Virus record (IMG/VR): IMGVR_UViG_3300025769_000012
Coordinates: 1-55,732 of that record
Reading direction: 5' to 3' (one strand)
From: a virus
DNA: 55,732 nucleotides
The position numbers and the translations under genes were made by a program. Below, piece after piece: positions 19,608 through 28,397 of the stretch. Numbering within the stretch: the first letter of the stretch is position 1; each line of letters starts with the position of its first letter. The notes below the pieces were generated by a model. That model saw nothing but the letters and a program-made list of their open reading frames with translations. It made no database searches and was not told the origin of the DNA.

Positions 19608-21488
19608 CTATTTAGCTTCGCCCCACGAAGGTCCGATTTCGACGTCGCACTTGCTTGGGACTTCCAGCGGAACAGCCTGTGTCATGATATTAGCAATCTC
19701 ATGAGCTTCTTCAACGCTTTTGACCGACATAGCGATTTCATCATGGATTTGGATCATTGGAAGACGGCCTGTCTTGTAGATGTCCACCATAGCTTTCTTT
19801 GTCATGTCCGCAGCCGATGCTTGGATCAAGCGGTTCAAAGCTTTGTAGGTGTATGCCCGCTTCAGCCTTGCGGTTGGCCCGTAGGTATCGACCGCTTCGC
19901 GATAGGGCAAGGCTTTGTTCATAGCGAACGTGTCGGGCTCCCACAAATCGAAGCGGCATTTACGGCCAAGCAACGAGCGCAGCGTACCTTTGGACGATTT
20001 CTCGTTCAGACGGTTCGTGACGCCATTCATCAGGCCCTTAACGAACGGAACGCGGTCGTGGTATTGCTTGATGATTGCTTTGGCTTCTTCCACGGTGATG
20101 TCGAGCTGTTCGGACAGTTTATTCACGCCCATGCCGTACATCATGCCGAGGTTGATGGTTTTTGCCTGCTTACGCGGGATGTTAGCCATCTCGGCCACCA
20201 TGTCGTGGAAGTCGGTCGCCGGGTTGTTGTTATATGCCTCGACGAACTCCGCAGCGCCCTCAAGGGGCAATCCTCGCGTTTTTCCATATACATGCGCATA
20301 ATGGGTCAAGATGCGTGGTTCCTGTTGCGAGAAGTCAATGGCAGCCCACTGGTCGCCTTCCTCTGGGAGGAACAGACTACGGATCATTGGACCCAGCTCG
20401 GGATCGCGGGCCGGGATTTGTTGCAGGTTGGGGTTGGACATAGAGAACCGCCCGCTGACCGTGCCCCCATCATCAGAACGGATTTGGTTGATATGAGCAT
20501 GTATTCTGCCGTCACTGTGGCAGTGTTTCATGATGGAGTTGATGAAGGTTCCGGATGTCTTGTTCAGGTTCCTTGCTTGGACGATGAGCTGCGCGAGGGG
20601 ATGTTCATGCTCTTGGAGGAACAGCTTCGTGAACGACGGTGCGCCTTTTTCGGTCTTTGGATATGCGACGCCGACTTTGTCGAACGCTTTCGAGAGCGAC
20701 TGAGCAGCCCAGATTTCGACATCGCTGCCAACGACGTGCTTGATTTGCTTCAGGACCTCCCTCTCTCGTTTGAGCAGGTTATCCCGCGTTCTCTCTACCC
20801 GGTCGGTGTCGACACGGACACCGCGCATGGTCATGTCAACGAGACATGGGAGCAGATCAAGTTCGAGGTTTGCGATAGGCCAAAGGTCTTCTTTTCCAAG
20901 CTGTACGGAGAAGTAATTCCAGAGTTCGAGGGTCAATACGGCGTCAGCTTCAGCGTAAGGTCCAACGTACATGGCTGGCATCTTCCACATTTCAGCTTTC
21001 GGGTCGATGCCGAACTCCCTTGCAGCTTCGACAAGGGCCTTCTCTGATTTGGTTTTGTTGAGGTGGTCGTAGCACAGCGCGTTTAGACTGTAGCTGAACC
21101 GGTTTTCATCCAACAGGGATGCCACCACCATAGTATCGATGATGCGGCCTTTGACCTCGAAGCCTGACGCAGTAATCCAGCCCAAGTCATACTGGGCGTT
21201 GTGCATGATTTTATCTGCGGGGCATTCGAAAACCTTTTTGAGCCACCGGTTGACGATCTTTTCGTCGAGATTGCCGCCGCCGAGGTGTTTGACTGGCAGG
21301 TAACCTGACCAGCCGTCCACCGCAACCGCGTAGCCGACAATATATCCGTCCTTGGTTGGCCAACCCGGACCATTCTGTTTTAGGTTCGAGTCTTTTGTTT
21401 CCACGTCGATTGCAATTTTCTTTGCCGACGTGATGTCTGGTAATTCGAGCGGGGGAACCCACTCACTTTTCGGTGCGAACATCGCCAT
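19608..21488 (-). CDS. family A DNA polymerase with 3'-5' exonuclease
   Basis: The replicative polymerase (626 aa from ATG 21488; an upstream ATG at 21563 would overlap the previous gene by 100 bases). The exonuclease shows Exo I IAIDVET, Exo II MHNAQYDLGW and Exo III YAEADA. The polymerase core shows motif A IDFSQQEPRI, motif B RKQAKTINLGMMYGMG and motif C QIHDEIAMS. No 5' nuclease domain is present. It follows helicase and primase genes in order and supplies phage DNA synthesis. The presence of all catalytic acids suggests an active enzyme. Confidence 0.93.
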   Translation of the reverse strand: MAMFAPKSEWVPPLELPDITSAKKIAIDVETKDSNLKQNGPGWPTKDGYIVGYAVAVDGWSGYLPVKHLGGGNLDEKIVNRWLKKVFECPADKIMHNAQYDLGWITASGFEVKGRIIDTMVVASLLDENRFSYSLNALCYDHLNKTKSEKALVEAAREFGIDPKAEMWKMPAMYVGPYAEADAVLTLELWNYFSVQLGKEDLWPIANLELDLLPCLVDMTMRGVRVDTDRVERTRDNLLKREREVLKQIKHVVGSDVEIWAAQSLSKAFDKVGVAYPKTEKGAPSFTKLFLQEHEHPLAQLIVQARNLNKTSGTFINSIMKHCHSDGRIHAHINQIRSDDGGTVSGRFSMSNPNLQQIPARDPELGPMIRSLFLPEEGDQWAAIDFSQQEPRILTHYAHVYGKTRGLPLEGAAEFVEAYNNNPATDFHDMVAEMANIPRKQAKTINLGMMYGMGVNKLSEQLDITVEEAKAIIKQYHDRVPFVKGLMNGVTNRLNEKSSKGTLRSLLGRKCRFDLWEPDTFAMNKALPYREAVDTYGPTARLKRAYTYKALNRLIQASAADMTKKAMVDIYKTGRLPMIQIHDEIAMSVKSVEEAHEIANIMTQAVPLEVPSKCDVEIGPSWGEAK

Positions 21489-21819
21489 TTGTAAACCCGC
21501 CACGTGCATACTCCATTGTTTGTTCCACGGACCGTGCATCGAGGGCGACGAACTCTGCCCCAAGTGCCGAGTATCCGACTTTATCGACCCATGAGTCGTA
21601 TTTATCCATATTGGTAAGTAGTCTGCTGGTTTTTAGCCAGTCCATCATGAGAGCCACGTGAGACGGGGTAAGATACCCATGCGTCTTGAGCGCCTCTCTG
21701 ACGATGATGTTCCAGCCTTCGCAGATACGACCATGGTTATCGTAAGCGTCACCATAATCTGCCGCTCTATCGCCGTTTATCAGGTCTTTTGCGGCATCTA
21801 TAACCTCGTTGCGCCGCAT
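21463..21819 (-). CDS. DUF6378-like protein
   Basis: The 118-residue helical product has the pattern AAKDLINGDRAADYGDAYDN followed by NHGRICEGW, VALMMDWLKTSRLL and SWVDKVGYSALGAEF, which I associate with the DUF6378 family common in phage replication regions. The conserved Asp/Tyr-Gly-Asp/His and Lys residues resemble nucleotide-handling helical proteins (MazG-like), but no activity is known. It overlaps the polymerase gene and shares TGATG with the gene before it. Confidence 0.75.
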   Translation of the reverse strand: MRRNEVIDAAKDLINGDRAADYGDAYDNHGRICEGWNIIVREALKTHGYLTPSHVALMMDWLKTSRLLTNMDKYDSWVDKVGYSALGAEFVALDARSVEQTMEYARGGFTNGDVRTEK

Positions 21820-22037
21820 CAGTGTTCCACCTGATTAACGTAGCCTGTGTGAACAAACTCGCCGAGTTCTTTGTCGTACTCGAACTTCACGGCAGGAATG
21901 TCTTCGTCTTTGACGGTGGGGTCGTCCCACATCTTTTGTGCGCGGTATGCCTCAAAGTCGGTGACGCCCATCTCTTTGTACTGCTCGCGCTTTTTGCGCT
22001 CATGTTCTTTCCATTCATCCCACGTCATCTTAGTCAT
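21819..22037 (-). CDS. small charged protein, 72 aa
   Basis: The 72-residue product is highly charged and helical in the first half (WDEWKEHERKKREQYKEMG), with a partly ordered second half (AVKFEYDKELGEFVHTGYV). It is coupled to the genes on both sides by overlaps of a few bases. Function unknown. Confidence 0.68.
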   Translation of the reverse strand: MTKMTWDEWKEHERKKREQYKEMGVTDFEAYRAQKMWDDPTVKDEDIPAVKFEYDKELGEFVHTGYVNQVEH

Positions 22038-22236
22038 TTTCGTTCTCCTTTGGGCGATAAACTAAAACCATCGAACCGCATCCGGGACAGGACAGGTTAG
22101 TGACCATGTTGTATTCGTTGTGAATTGACTCTACGTCTTCACCTTCGTCCGCGGCGATAGCCGTTGAGTAGCTCTCGACGTCACAATCGTGATCGCCGTT
22201 CCAAATAAGGTCTGTTTTGCAGTGCCAACAATTCAT
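22030..22236 (-). CDS. zinc-ribbon protein, 68 aa
   Basis: CWHC at residues 3-6 and CPGC at about 50-53 make a zinc-ribbon, flanked by strands (MVLVYRPKE). The acid-rich insert (AADEGEDVE) is unusual for a DNA binder. It overlaps the helicase stop by 4 bases. It is one of several zinc-ribbon proteins in this genome. Confidence 0.7.
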   Translation of the reverse strand: MNCWHCKTDLIWNGDHDCDVESYSTAIAADEGEDVESIHNEYNMVTNLSCPGCGSMVLVYRPKENEND

Positions 22237-23747
22237 AGGTCATAGCTCCTTGATATGTCTTCCGCGTCGACGATGTAGAGGTTTTGCTTGGTCCGTGTGA
22301 CGCCAACGTAGAACACACGGTGCATGTCATCAGGATTGATGCGCATTTGTTCGTCTGCCGCTGGACTAAGGTCCGTGAACAGCACGACGTTATCTGCTTC
22401 CCCGCCTTTTGATCCGTGGATCGTGGAAGCTGTGATGCGGGGGATGCCATTGAACTTCTCACCACGGCGTAACAGGGCCGTGATGTATGCCCGATCTGTT
22501 TCGGGCAGCTTATCCATGGCTTCTGACCAGATCATGTTGGGGTCTGCCAATAAACCATGGTTAACGGTCAAGGCTTGCATGTTAACCAAGTCTTGATCCT
22601 CTAGCCCCGGCAGCTTTTTAAAGCCGCGCTTCACGCGTTCCCCGAGGGACATAAAGCCGTAAATCTTGCGAGCGGTCTCACCGGAAACTTCTTTTCCTTT
22701 ACGCAACTGCTCCCAGCCATTTACTGCATCAGAAATCTTTTCACTGATGGACCGATGGCCGCGATAAGTGAAGAGATAACCGTTTGACTTCAGGTCGTTA
22801 GCCACAGGTTGGAGCTGATAACCGGCCTGCGATAAAATTAGCCACGAGCCTTGCGCCATGTCCACTGCGTTGATAGTTGTTATCCGCGCCACATTGCCCA
22901 GATCGTCACGAGGCTCGTATTGCTTTGGAAAACGTCTCGCGATGCGGCGCACGACACTTTCCGCGACATTGTGAACAGACTTCGGAACCCGATAAGACTT
23001 CGACAGGGTTTCGCTTCCGCCCGGCAGGTTGATGAAGTGGTCGACGTCTGCGCCCGCCCAACGATAGATGGCTTGGTCATCGTCTCCTGCGGCGTACATG
23101 CGCTTGGAATTACCATCCAGAATATGAGCGATGTCCCACTGTAGCGGACTTAAATCCTGCGCTTCGTCGAGAAAGCACAGGTCGAACTCGGGGCAATACT
23201 TATCGGACTGCCGAACAAACTCTGACAGCATGTCGGTGAAGTCATAAAGGCCCATCTTATCTTTGTATTCCCGCAGGCACTTGTCGACGTAGCTGACAGT
23301 ATTCCAATCTTGGTCGATGTTGCTCTCGTTGTACTGGTCGCGCAGCGGCACCTTGCGCAGACGCGCCAAGTTAATCAGACCAAGCACAGGATCGTTGGCC
23401 GCGGTCATTGAGGGGACGTCCTCAAACTGGTCGTGTTTTGCGCCAACTAGACTTACGCCGATGGCGTTCCCCAGTTCTTTGTAATGTAGCGGCTGCATAA
23501 CTTGCTCGGGCCTAATATCGGTAGCAGTTAGCGCCAGCGAGTGCAGTGTTCGGAAGTAGATTAGGTCTTTTTTCGGGTCCAAGCCGAAGCGAGCGGCTGC
23601 CCGCTCTTTTGCTTCGTTTGCGGCCTTACGGGTGAACGCAAGAAACGCAATACGATGTGGATGCACCCCACTTTCGAGGGCGTCGTCAACCATGTTAAGC
23701 AGGGTTGTTGTCTTACCTGTGCCCGGAGGACCAAATATCCTAAACAT
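22233..23747 (-). CDS. UvrD/PcrA-like SF1 DNA helicase
   Basis: The 504-residue protein has SF1A motifs: Walker A GPPGTGKTT (6-14), TRKAANEA (Ia), LCFLDEAQDLSPLQW (II), AGDDDQAIYRWAGA (III), TIHGSKGGEADNVVLF (V) and RVFYVGVTRTK (VI). It unwinds DNA 3' to 5' in replication or recombination. Compared with cellular UvrD it is short, lacking most of the accessory subdomains. The start overlaps the mini sigma-4 gene. All motifs are intact. Confidence 0.92.
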   Translation of the reverse strand: MFRIFGPPGTGKTTTLLNMVDDALESGVHPHRIAFLAFTRKAANEAKERAAARFGLDPKKDLIYFRTLHSLALTATDIRPEQVMQPLHYKELGNAIGVSLVGAKHDQFEDVPSMTAANDPVLGLINLARLRKVPLRDQYNESNIDQDWNTVSYVDKCLREYKDKMGLYDFTDMLSEFVRQSDKYCPEFDLCFLDEAQDLSPLQWDIAHILDGNSKRMYAAGDDDQAIYRWAGADVDHFINLPGGSETLSKSYRVPKSVHNVAESVVRRIARRFPKQYEPRDDLGNVARITTINAVDMAQGSWLILSQAGYQLQPVANDLKSNGYLFTYRGHRSISEKISDAVNGWEQLRKGKEVSGETARKIYGFMSLGERVKRGFKKLPGLEDQDLVNMQALTVNHGLLADPNMIWSEAMDKLPETDRAYITALLRRGEKFNGIPRITASTIHGSKGGEADNVVLFTDLSPAADEQMRINPDDMHRVFYVGVTRTKQNLYIVDAEDISRSYDL

Positions 23748-23892
23748 TTTCCGCCTCCACCTGTCTTACTATCTGACGGATACGCTCCCTACTTAGGTTG
23801 TATCGCTGCCCAATGGCAGTGAACGTCATACGTTTATCAAACCAAAGCTTAAAAATCTCTTGGTTACGCTTGGCAAACTTATCCTTTGTCAA
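23740..23892 (-). CDS. mini protein with sigma-70 region 4-like HTH, TTG start
   Basis: A TTG at 23890-23892 behind GAGGAGG opens a 50-codon frame. Residues 22-42 (MTFTAIGQRYNLSRERIRQI, first 20 shown) read like region 4.2 of primary sigma factors, in which SRERIRQI is the DNA-recognition helix for the -35 box. No other sigma region is present. It overlaps the primase stop and the helicase start. It may bind promoters or RNA polymerase; a general HTH is also possible. Confidence 0.68.
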   Translation of the reverse strand: MTKDKFAKRNQEIFKLWFDKRMTFTAIGQRYNLSRERIRQIVRQVEAENV

Positions 23893-25424
23893 AACGGAGC
23901 CTCCTCTGCGCCAAACTTCGGAGGTTTGATTTCGATGTCGGCGTTATCAAAAGCCGGTATCTTCCAAACACGCACCGCTCTTCCTTTAATCTTCAGCACG
24001 ACGCTCTCGCCACTGATGTCCCGCAGACGCTGGGCAATCCGATGTGACTTGTATTCAAAGAACTTGTTCTTACGCAGGAACGCTTCAAAATCTTTGAGGC
24101 GAAAATATGTCCAACCCTCATCTTCATCGGTCCAAGGGCGGCGCAGCAAGATTTCTTCTTTGTCTTGTGCTTGCTGTAGGTGGCGGCAAAACTCTTCGAG
24201 GTAATCGTAGAACTGACCGCTGATACTGGCATCCTGCGCCACTTCGATGATGGCGCTTTCGTTGTCACGCATTTCAGTCATCAAGGTGCTGATGCGGCTT
24301 TCCCATTGCTGCTTGGCTACGGAGCGCGGCATAAAGTTGAGCTGCTCCATGCAAGCCCGCTGGAACGTCATCTGGTTCATCAGGGCGTCTGTATCAAGCT
24401 CCAGAGGCTCGCCGTTAACGTCCATAAACCAAACCGGGGGTGTTGAGTTATATTTGCGCAGATTGGCAATGGTAGCCCCGGAGACAGCCGCTCCGACGCC
24501 GTGTTTACGGGTGCGGCAAAGTTCTTTATTGCAGTGCGCGTTGATTGGTGCGTCGTTACATTTGAAAGCGTAGTCTTTTCGCTGGACCTGCTTTGCAACT
24601 ATGTTGACCTCCGGGAGTGGAAGCGGCGGAGAAAGGTACTCCATGTTGTATTTAAGAATTTCGGATTCCCAACTATCTGGATACGCTTTTCGTAAATAAA
24701 CGCCGATGTTGAATAACCCATTATTGCGGCCCCCTTCGCTGATGCCCATCTTACAAAGTATCTGTAAGCACGGCGGGCCATCCTTGAGCAGGTCGGTTTC
24801 GCCGCTGCCTATTACTTGAAGCTTAACAACTTCTTCTGGGGTCTGGGCATATTTATCGTACAGGGTGAAAAATTCTTCTATTGACGCCGAAGTACCGTCG
24901 TCAAGGAAAGCGTAACGCAGACCATTTTCGTGGTCATAATATGGCAAATTGAGAAAGTTACCCACATCGCCACGATCTAAGTGCAATTTGACTTGCTTTG
25001 GAAATATCTCGCTCTCTCCATATCCGAGAGCCGCGGACATATTTTGCAGGCTCTTCTGCATGTCCTTCGCTTCGACCCACTCCTTCGAAAACAGGAAGCA
25101 ATGCGCCCCGCCGGACTTAGAACGGCAGACGACCAGCGGCAATTTCATGCGCCGGATTTTTTCGATAAGTAGTTTGTGATCGAGTGGATACTGATCGATG
25201 TCGATACAGCCCCACTTGCACATGTTGTCTTCGTTGATTGGAATGATGCCAAGACCATTCCCTTTGCCCGATAAATGGTTTTCCCACAGTTTCGTGGTGC
25301 GCGGTTCGCGTAACACGCCCGCTTTACCTTTAGCCTTACCGTTGGCTCCAGTGTTCTCTATCTTGAAGTAACCATAGGCTTCCTTCAAACCATCAAAGAT
25401 TGATGCAAATTTTTCTAACGACAT
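23889..25424 (-). CDS. archaeo-eukaryotic-type primase (AEP/prim-pol)
   Basis: The 511-residue protein has the AEP catalytic core: WGCIDIDQY (metal-binding Asp-x-Asp, about residues 71-79), CRSKSGGAHCFLF (Ser-Gly-Gly-x-His) and EIFPKQ (third acidic/motif). A PriCT-like helical part follows (around 215-290) and a cysteine cluster (INAHCNKELCRTRKHGVGA) may hold zinc or iron. It would prime phage replication. It begins after the strong terminator of the SSB gene with a GGGGG ribosome site. Confidence 0.85.
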   Translation of the reverse strand: MSLEKFASIFDGLKEAYGYFKIENTGANGKAKGKAGVLREPRTTKLWENHLSGKGNGLGIIPINEDNMCKWGCIDIDQYPLDHKLLIEKIRRMKLPLVVCRSKSGGAHCFLFSKEWVEAKDMQKSLQNMSAALGYGESEIFPKQVKLHLDRGDVGNFLNLPYYDHENGLRYAFLDDGTSASIEEFFTLYDKYAQTPEEVVKLQVIGSGETDLLKDGPPCLQILCKMGISEGGRNNGLFNIGVYLRKAYPDSWESEILKYNMEYLSPPLPLPEVNIVAKQVQRKDYAFKCNDAPINAHCNKELCRTRKHGVGAAVSGATIANLRKYNSTPPVWFMDVNGEPLELDTDALMNQMTFQRACMEQLNFMPRSVAKQQWESRISTLMTEMRDNESAIIEVAQDASISGQFYDYLEEFCRHLQQAQDKEEILLRRPWTDEDEGWTYFRLKDFEAFLRKNKFFEYKSHRIAQRLRDISGESVVLKIKGRAVRVWKIPAFDNADIEIKPPKFGAEEAPF

Positions 25425-25439
25425 TGTTGCCCCCTACGG

Positions 25440-25474
25440 AAAAAAAACGCCGGAGCTGATGCACAGCCCCGGCG
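25440..25474 (-). terminator. intrinsic terminator after the SSB-like gene
   Basis: Minus-strand stem CGCCGGGGCTG/CAGCTCCGGCG (11 bp, one G-U) with a five-base loop followed by eight T. It may reduce readthrough into the primase, lowering primase relative to SSB. Confidence 0.92.
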
Positions 25475-25483
25475 CACTGACGA

Positions 25484-26260
25484 TTAAAACGGTGTGTCGC
25501 CGCCTACGGTATCGTCGTCCGTATGTTTAACAACAACATCTCCAGCCGTGATGCTGTCAGCAAACCCCTTTGCACGGGTGTACAAAGATGCTTCTGTGAT
25601 GGGGCCGTCCAGCGACATCTCCCAGCCATGCCAAGAGCCTTTGGAGTTTTCTTCACCAATGGTCTTGAGGTGGTAGATATGCGAGAAGCGAGGCGGGGTG
25701 AACGGGCCGTTCTTACCCTGCATCTGGCGGGAAGCCATCATGCTATTCCATTTACGCGACTTTTTGAGCTGCGTAGACTTCATAGCAATCAGCGCGGTTT
25801 CCGCCGACCCATCTTCTTTGATGATAATCACAAAGTGCTGGTGCGTTTCCTCGATGTAGTCGCCATCTCCTCCAACAACATATTCTTTGTTGTCTTCGGG
25901 TGAACGCTCCGTCTTGGGACGCTGATCTTGTGGCTCGTAAATTGCCACGGGCGCACCGCTTCCGCTGCCACGCGGAGCCCACTGAATAAACCGACGCTGG
26001 TAGGCACATGGGACAACCCGAATGCCTGTTTTACCTTTGACGATTTCACCAGTCACGGTGTTATAAATGTCGCCCTTACGAGCCTCTTCGTTTTCGTCCA
26101 ACACCGGGTCATTACCTGACAGAACTTTCAGGAACGGAAGAGCCATGTCCTCCTGTCCCATGTTCTCCATGCCACGGCCTGCGTCGGCTTCAAACATAGA
26201 TGGATCGAATTCCGTGATTGCGGTGTTTTGCTTAGTAGCTACTGCTTTAGTATCGGCCAT
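25484..26260 (-). CDS. single-stranded DNA-binding-like protein with acidic PF tail
   Basis: The 258-residue product has a beta-rich core of OB-type length (residues about 55-220) with aromatic and basic residues (RRFIQWAPRG, FVIIIKEDG) and a C-terminal tail ending DDDTVGGDTPF. An acidic tail that ends in Pro-Phe is the hallmark by which bacterial SSBs recruit partners. The gene lies before primase and polymerase. The SSB call rests on tail, size and context, not on a recognised OB motif. Confidence 0.72.
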   Translation of the reverse strand: MADTKAVATKQNTAITEFDPSMFEADAGRGMENMGQEDMALPFLKVLSGNDPVLDENEEARKGDIYNTVTGEIVKGKTGIRVVPCAYQRRFIQWAPRGSGSGAPVAIYEPQDQRPKTERSPEDNKEYVVGGDGDYIEETHQHFVIIIKEDGSAETALIAMKSTQLKKSRKWNSMMASRQMQGKNGPFTPPRFSHIYHLKTIGEENSKGSWHGWEMSLDGPITEASLYTRAKGFADSITAGDVVVKHTDDDTVGGDTPF

Positions 26261-26262
26261 GA

Positions 26263-26844
26263 TTATTTACCTTTCTTGATGACTGCACGTTGACCAACCC
26301 ACGCTCCGAAAAGCTCCATAGGAAAGTCTTCCCCTTCTTCGACGCGTTCCTTGACGAAAGCGCGTAGCGTCTGCGGATGAATTTCTGTCTTTTGCTCGGG
26401 AACGTACCCTTGTTGCTGCGCGAACGCCGCAAACGAGCTTGCGAGATCGTCCTCTCCTCGTCCAAACTGGCACAAGACTGTATTCTTGATAATGTCATCG
26501 TACCCATGGTCTCGAAGCCACTCGTAGGCTTGAGGACGGTTATTTACGAGGATTGAAGCCCCGTAAGTTTGTTTAACTTCGACTTGTGAACCGTCGTCGA
26601 GGCTAAACGAAGAAATGCCAATCTCTGCAAGCATGGCTGGCATATCTTCATCCGTGAGCTTCAGAAGAGACTTCTTCTCATCTTTGAGAGTTTCCTCTAA
26701 AGATTTAATACGGTCTTCTTTGTCTCGGATTTGGCGGGCCAACGCAGCCACCGAAGTGAGCCCTTGTTGGTCTAGTTTTTCGACCGATGTTGCAAGCGTG
26801 TTTTCGAAATCCTGCTCCATCATTTTTGCGAGTTCATCACTCAT
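26263..26844 (-). CDS. coiled-coil early protein, first gene of the early operon
   Basis: The 193-residue product begins with a long coiled coil (residues 1-70), followed by a small beta domain (ISSFSLDDGSQVEVKQTYGA) and a helical end (PQTLRAFVKERVEEGEDFP) with a basic tail. It ends 2 bases before the SSB-like gene. As the first early gene it may assist replication or host takeover. No enzyme motif is visible; phage genomes of this type often have such a protein next to SSB. Confidence 0.72.
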   Translation of the reverse strand: MSDELAKMMEQDFENTLATSVEKLDQQGLTSVAALARQIRDKEDRIKSLEETLKDEKKSLLKLTDEDMPAMLAEIGISSFSLDDGSQVEVKQTYGASILVNNRPQAYEWLRDHGYDDIIKNTVLCQFGRGEDDLASSFAAFAQQQGYVPEQKTEIHPQTLRAFVKERVEEGEDFPMELFGAWVGQRAVIKKGK

Positions 26845-26883
26845 CGTCTGTCTCCTTTCGTGGTTAAAGGCACCTTTCGGGCC

Positions 26884-26924
26884 TTGACAAATGTAGATAA
26901 TATCTTATACTCGTGTCTTGTCAA
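26884..26924. promoter_or_regulatory. face-to-face overlapping promoters (early minus, helicase plus)
   Basis: Plus strand: TTGACA (26884-26889), 16-base spacer, TATACT (26906-26911), reading to the helicase. Minus strand: TTGACA (26919-26924), 16-base spacer, TATTAT (26897-26902), reading to the early operon. The two share the same DNA and have outer arms CTTGACA/TGTCAAG. Both are close to consensus. Confidence 0.82.
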
Positions 26925-26948
26925 GCAGTATTTTCAACGGGGATAAAA

Positions 26949-28397
26949 ATGCACGGATTTGAGTTTAAGACCACGCCGTATGACCATCAGCGCAGAGCGT
27001 TGTCTGACTCGTGGGCCGCGGAATATTACGCGCTGTTCATGGAGATGGGGACGGGCAAGTCGAAGGTCGCCGTAGACAACATGGCCATCTTATATGAGAT
27101 GGGGAAGATCAACTCCGCGCTTATTGTTGCGCCCAAGGGGGTCTACGACAACTGGGTCAAGGGCGAGATACCGGTGCATTTGCCAGATCGCATTGACCGT
27201 CGCGTGTTGCGCTGGACCCCTGTCCGTACTAAGCGGTTTGAAGAAGAATTGATCGACATGATTACGTCGAAGGAAAAGTACCTGAAGATTTTTGTGATGA
27301 ACGTCGAGGCGTTCTCCACGCCGCGTGGGACAGAGGCCGCAGAAGCGTTTTTGTTCCAAAACCCAGACAACATGATTATCGTCGACGAAAGCACGACCAT
27401 CAAAAACCGCAAGGCGCAGCGTACTAAAAACATCGTGAAGTTGCGCGACCGAGCGAAGTATCGTCGCATTCTGACTGGATCGCCTATCACCAAGTCACCG
27501 ATGGACCTGTTTAGCCAGTGCGACTTACTTAACGAAAAGTGTCTCGGGTTTAACAGCTACTTTGCTTTCCAAGCCCGCTACGCCAACGTGCAGAAACGCA
27601 CTATGGGGCACCGTAGCTTTCAACAGATTGTGGGATACCGCCGTCTGGACGAGCTGTCGGAGAAGCTGGACAGCTTCAGCAACCGCGTCTTGAAGGAAGA
27701 CTGTCTGGACTTGCCGCCCAAGGTGTATATACGCCGCGAGGTTCCGCTCACCAAGGAACAAGAACGTCTGTATATACAGATGAAAAAGTTAGCTTTGGCC
27801 AAGATGGAAAGCGGCGAGTTGGCAACGACCGCCAGCGTCCTGACGCAGATCATGCGTTTGCAGCAAATTTGCTGTGGCCACCTCGCACCGGATGACGAAG
27901 AAATCCTGACAATCAAGAACAACCGTCTGGACGAGCTGCTGGGTCTAATTGAAGAGGTCAACGGCAAAGCCATTATCTGGGCCACCTACTCCCACGACAT
28001 CAAGATGATCGAACGCGAGATTGCCAAGCTATATGGTGAAAACAGCGTGGCGACCTATTACGGGGCAACCCCGCAAGACGAGCGTCAGGAAATCGTTAAC
28101 CGGTTCCAAAACACCCGTGATCCGCTGCGCTTTTTTATAGGACAGCCCAAAACAGGCGGTTACGGCATCACGCTAACGGCGGCCAACACCGTCATTTACT
28201 TTTCCAACAGTTACGACTTGGAAATCCGCTTGCAGTCAGAAGACCGTGCGCACCGAATCGGTCAGGGCCATAAAGTGACCTACATCGACTTGGTGTCTCC
28301 GGACACGATTGATGAGCGCATCTTAGAGGCGCTGCGGAACAAGATTGATATTGCCGGTCAGGTGCTTGGCGAAGACGCCAAAGACTGGTTGCGCTGA
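26949..28397 (+). CDS. SNF2-family (SF2) helicase/ATPase
   Basis: The only plus-strand gene; ATG 26949 follows GGGG. The 482-residue protein has motif I MEMGTGKSK, motif Ia ALIVAPKGV, motif II VDESTTIKN (DEST instead of DEAH), motif III RILTGSPITKSP and motifs V and VI GYGITLTAANTVI and QSEDRAHRIGQ. These are RapA/SNF2 signatures. Members translocate on double-stranded DNA and remodel bound proteins, or disable host polymerase traffic. Its last 40 bases overlap the transglycosylase gene on the other strand. Confidence 0.9.
   Translation: MHGFEFKTTPYDHQRRALSDSWAAEYYALFMEMGTGKSKVAVDNMAILYEMGKINSALIVAPKGVYDNWVKGEIPVHLPDRIDRRVLRWTPVRTKRFEEELIDMITSKEKYLKIFVMNVEAFSTPRGTEAAEAFLFQNPDNMIIVDESTTIKNRKAQRTKNIVKLRDRAKYRRILTGSPITKSPMDLFSQCDLLNEKCLGFNSYFAFQARYANVQKRTMGHRSFQQIVGYRRLDELSEKLDSFSNRVLKEDCLDLPPKVYIRREVPLTKEQERLYIQMKKLALAKMESGELATTASVLTQIMRLQQICCGHLAPDDEEILTIKNNRLDELLGLIEEVNGKAIIWATYSHDIKMIEREIAKLYGENSVATYYGATPQDERQEIVNRFQNTRDPLRFFIGQPKTGGYGITLTAANTVIYFSNSYDLEIRLQSEDRAHRIGQGHKVTYIDLVSPDTIDERILEALRNKIDIAGQVLGEDAKDWLR

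Noticed and set aside
19701-21047. 448-codon plus-strand frame opposite DNA polymerase
   Set aside because: Shadow of the polymerase frame; the minus-strand frame holds all catalytic motifs.
11334-26912. Lysogeny module
   Set aside because: AlpA-like and RHH regulators are present but no integrase, recombinase, CI-like repressor or attachment repeat was seen; parS alone does not prove a plasmid state.
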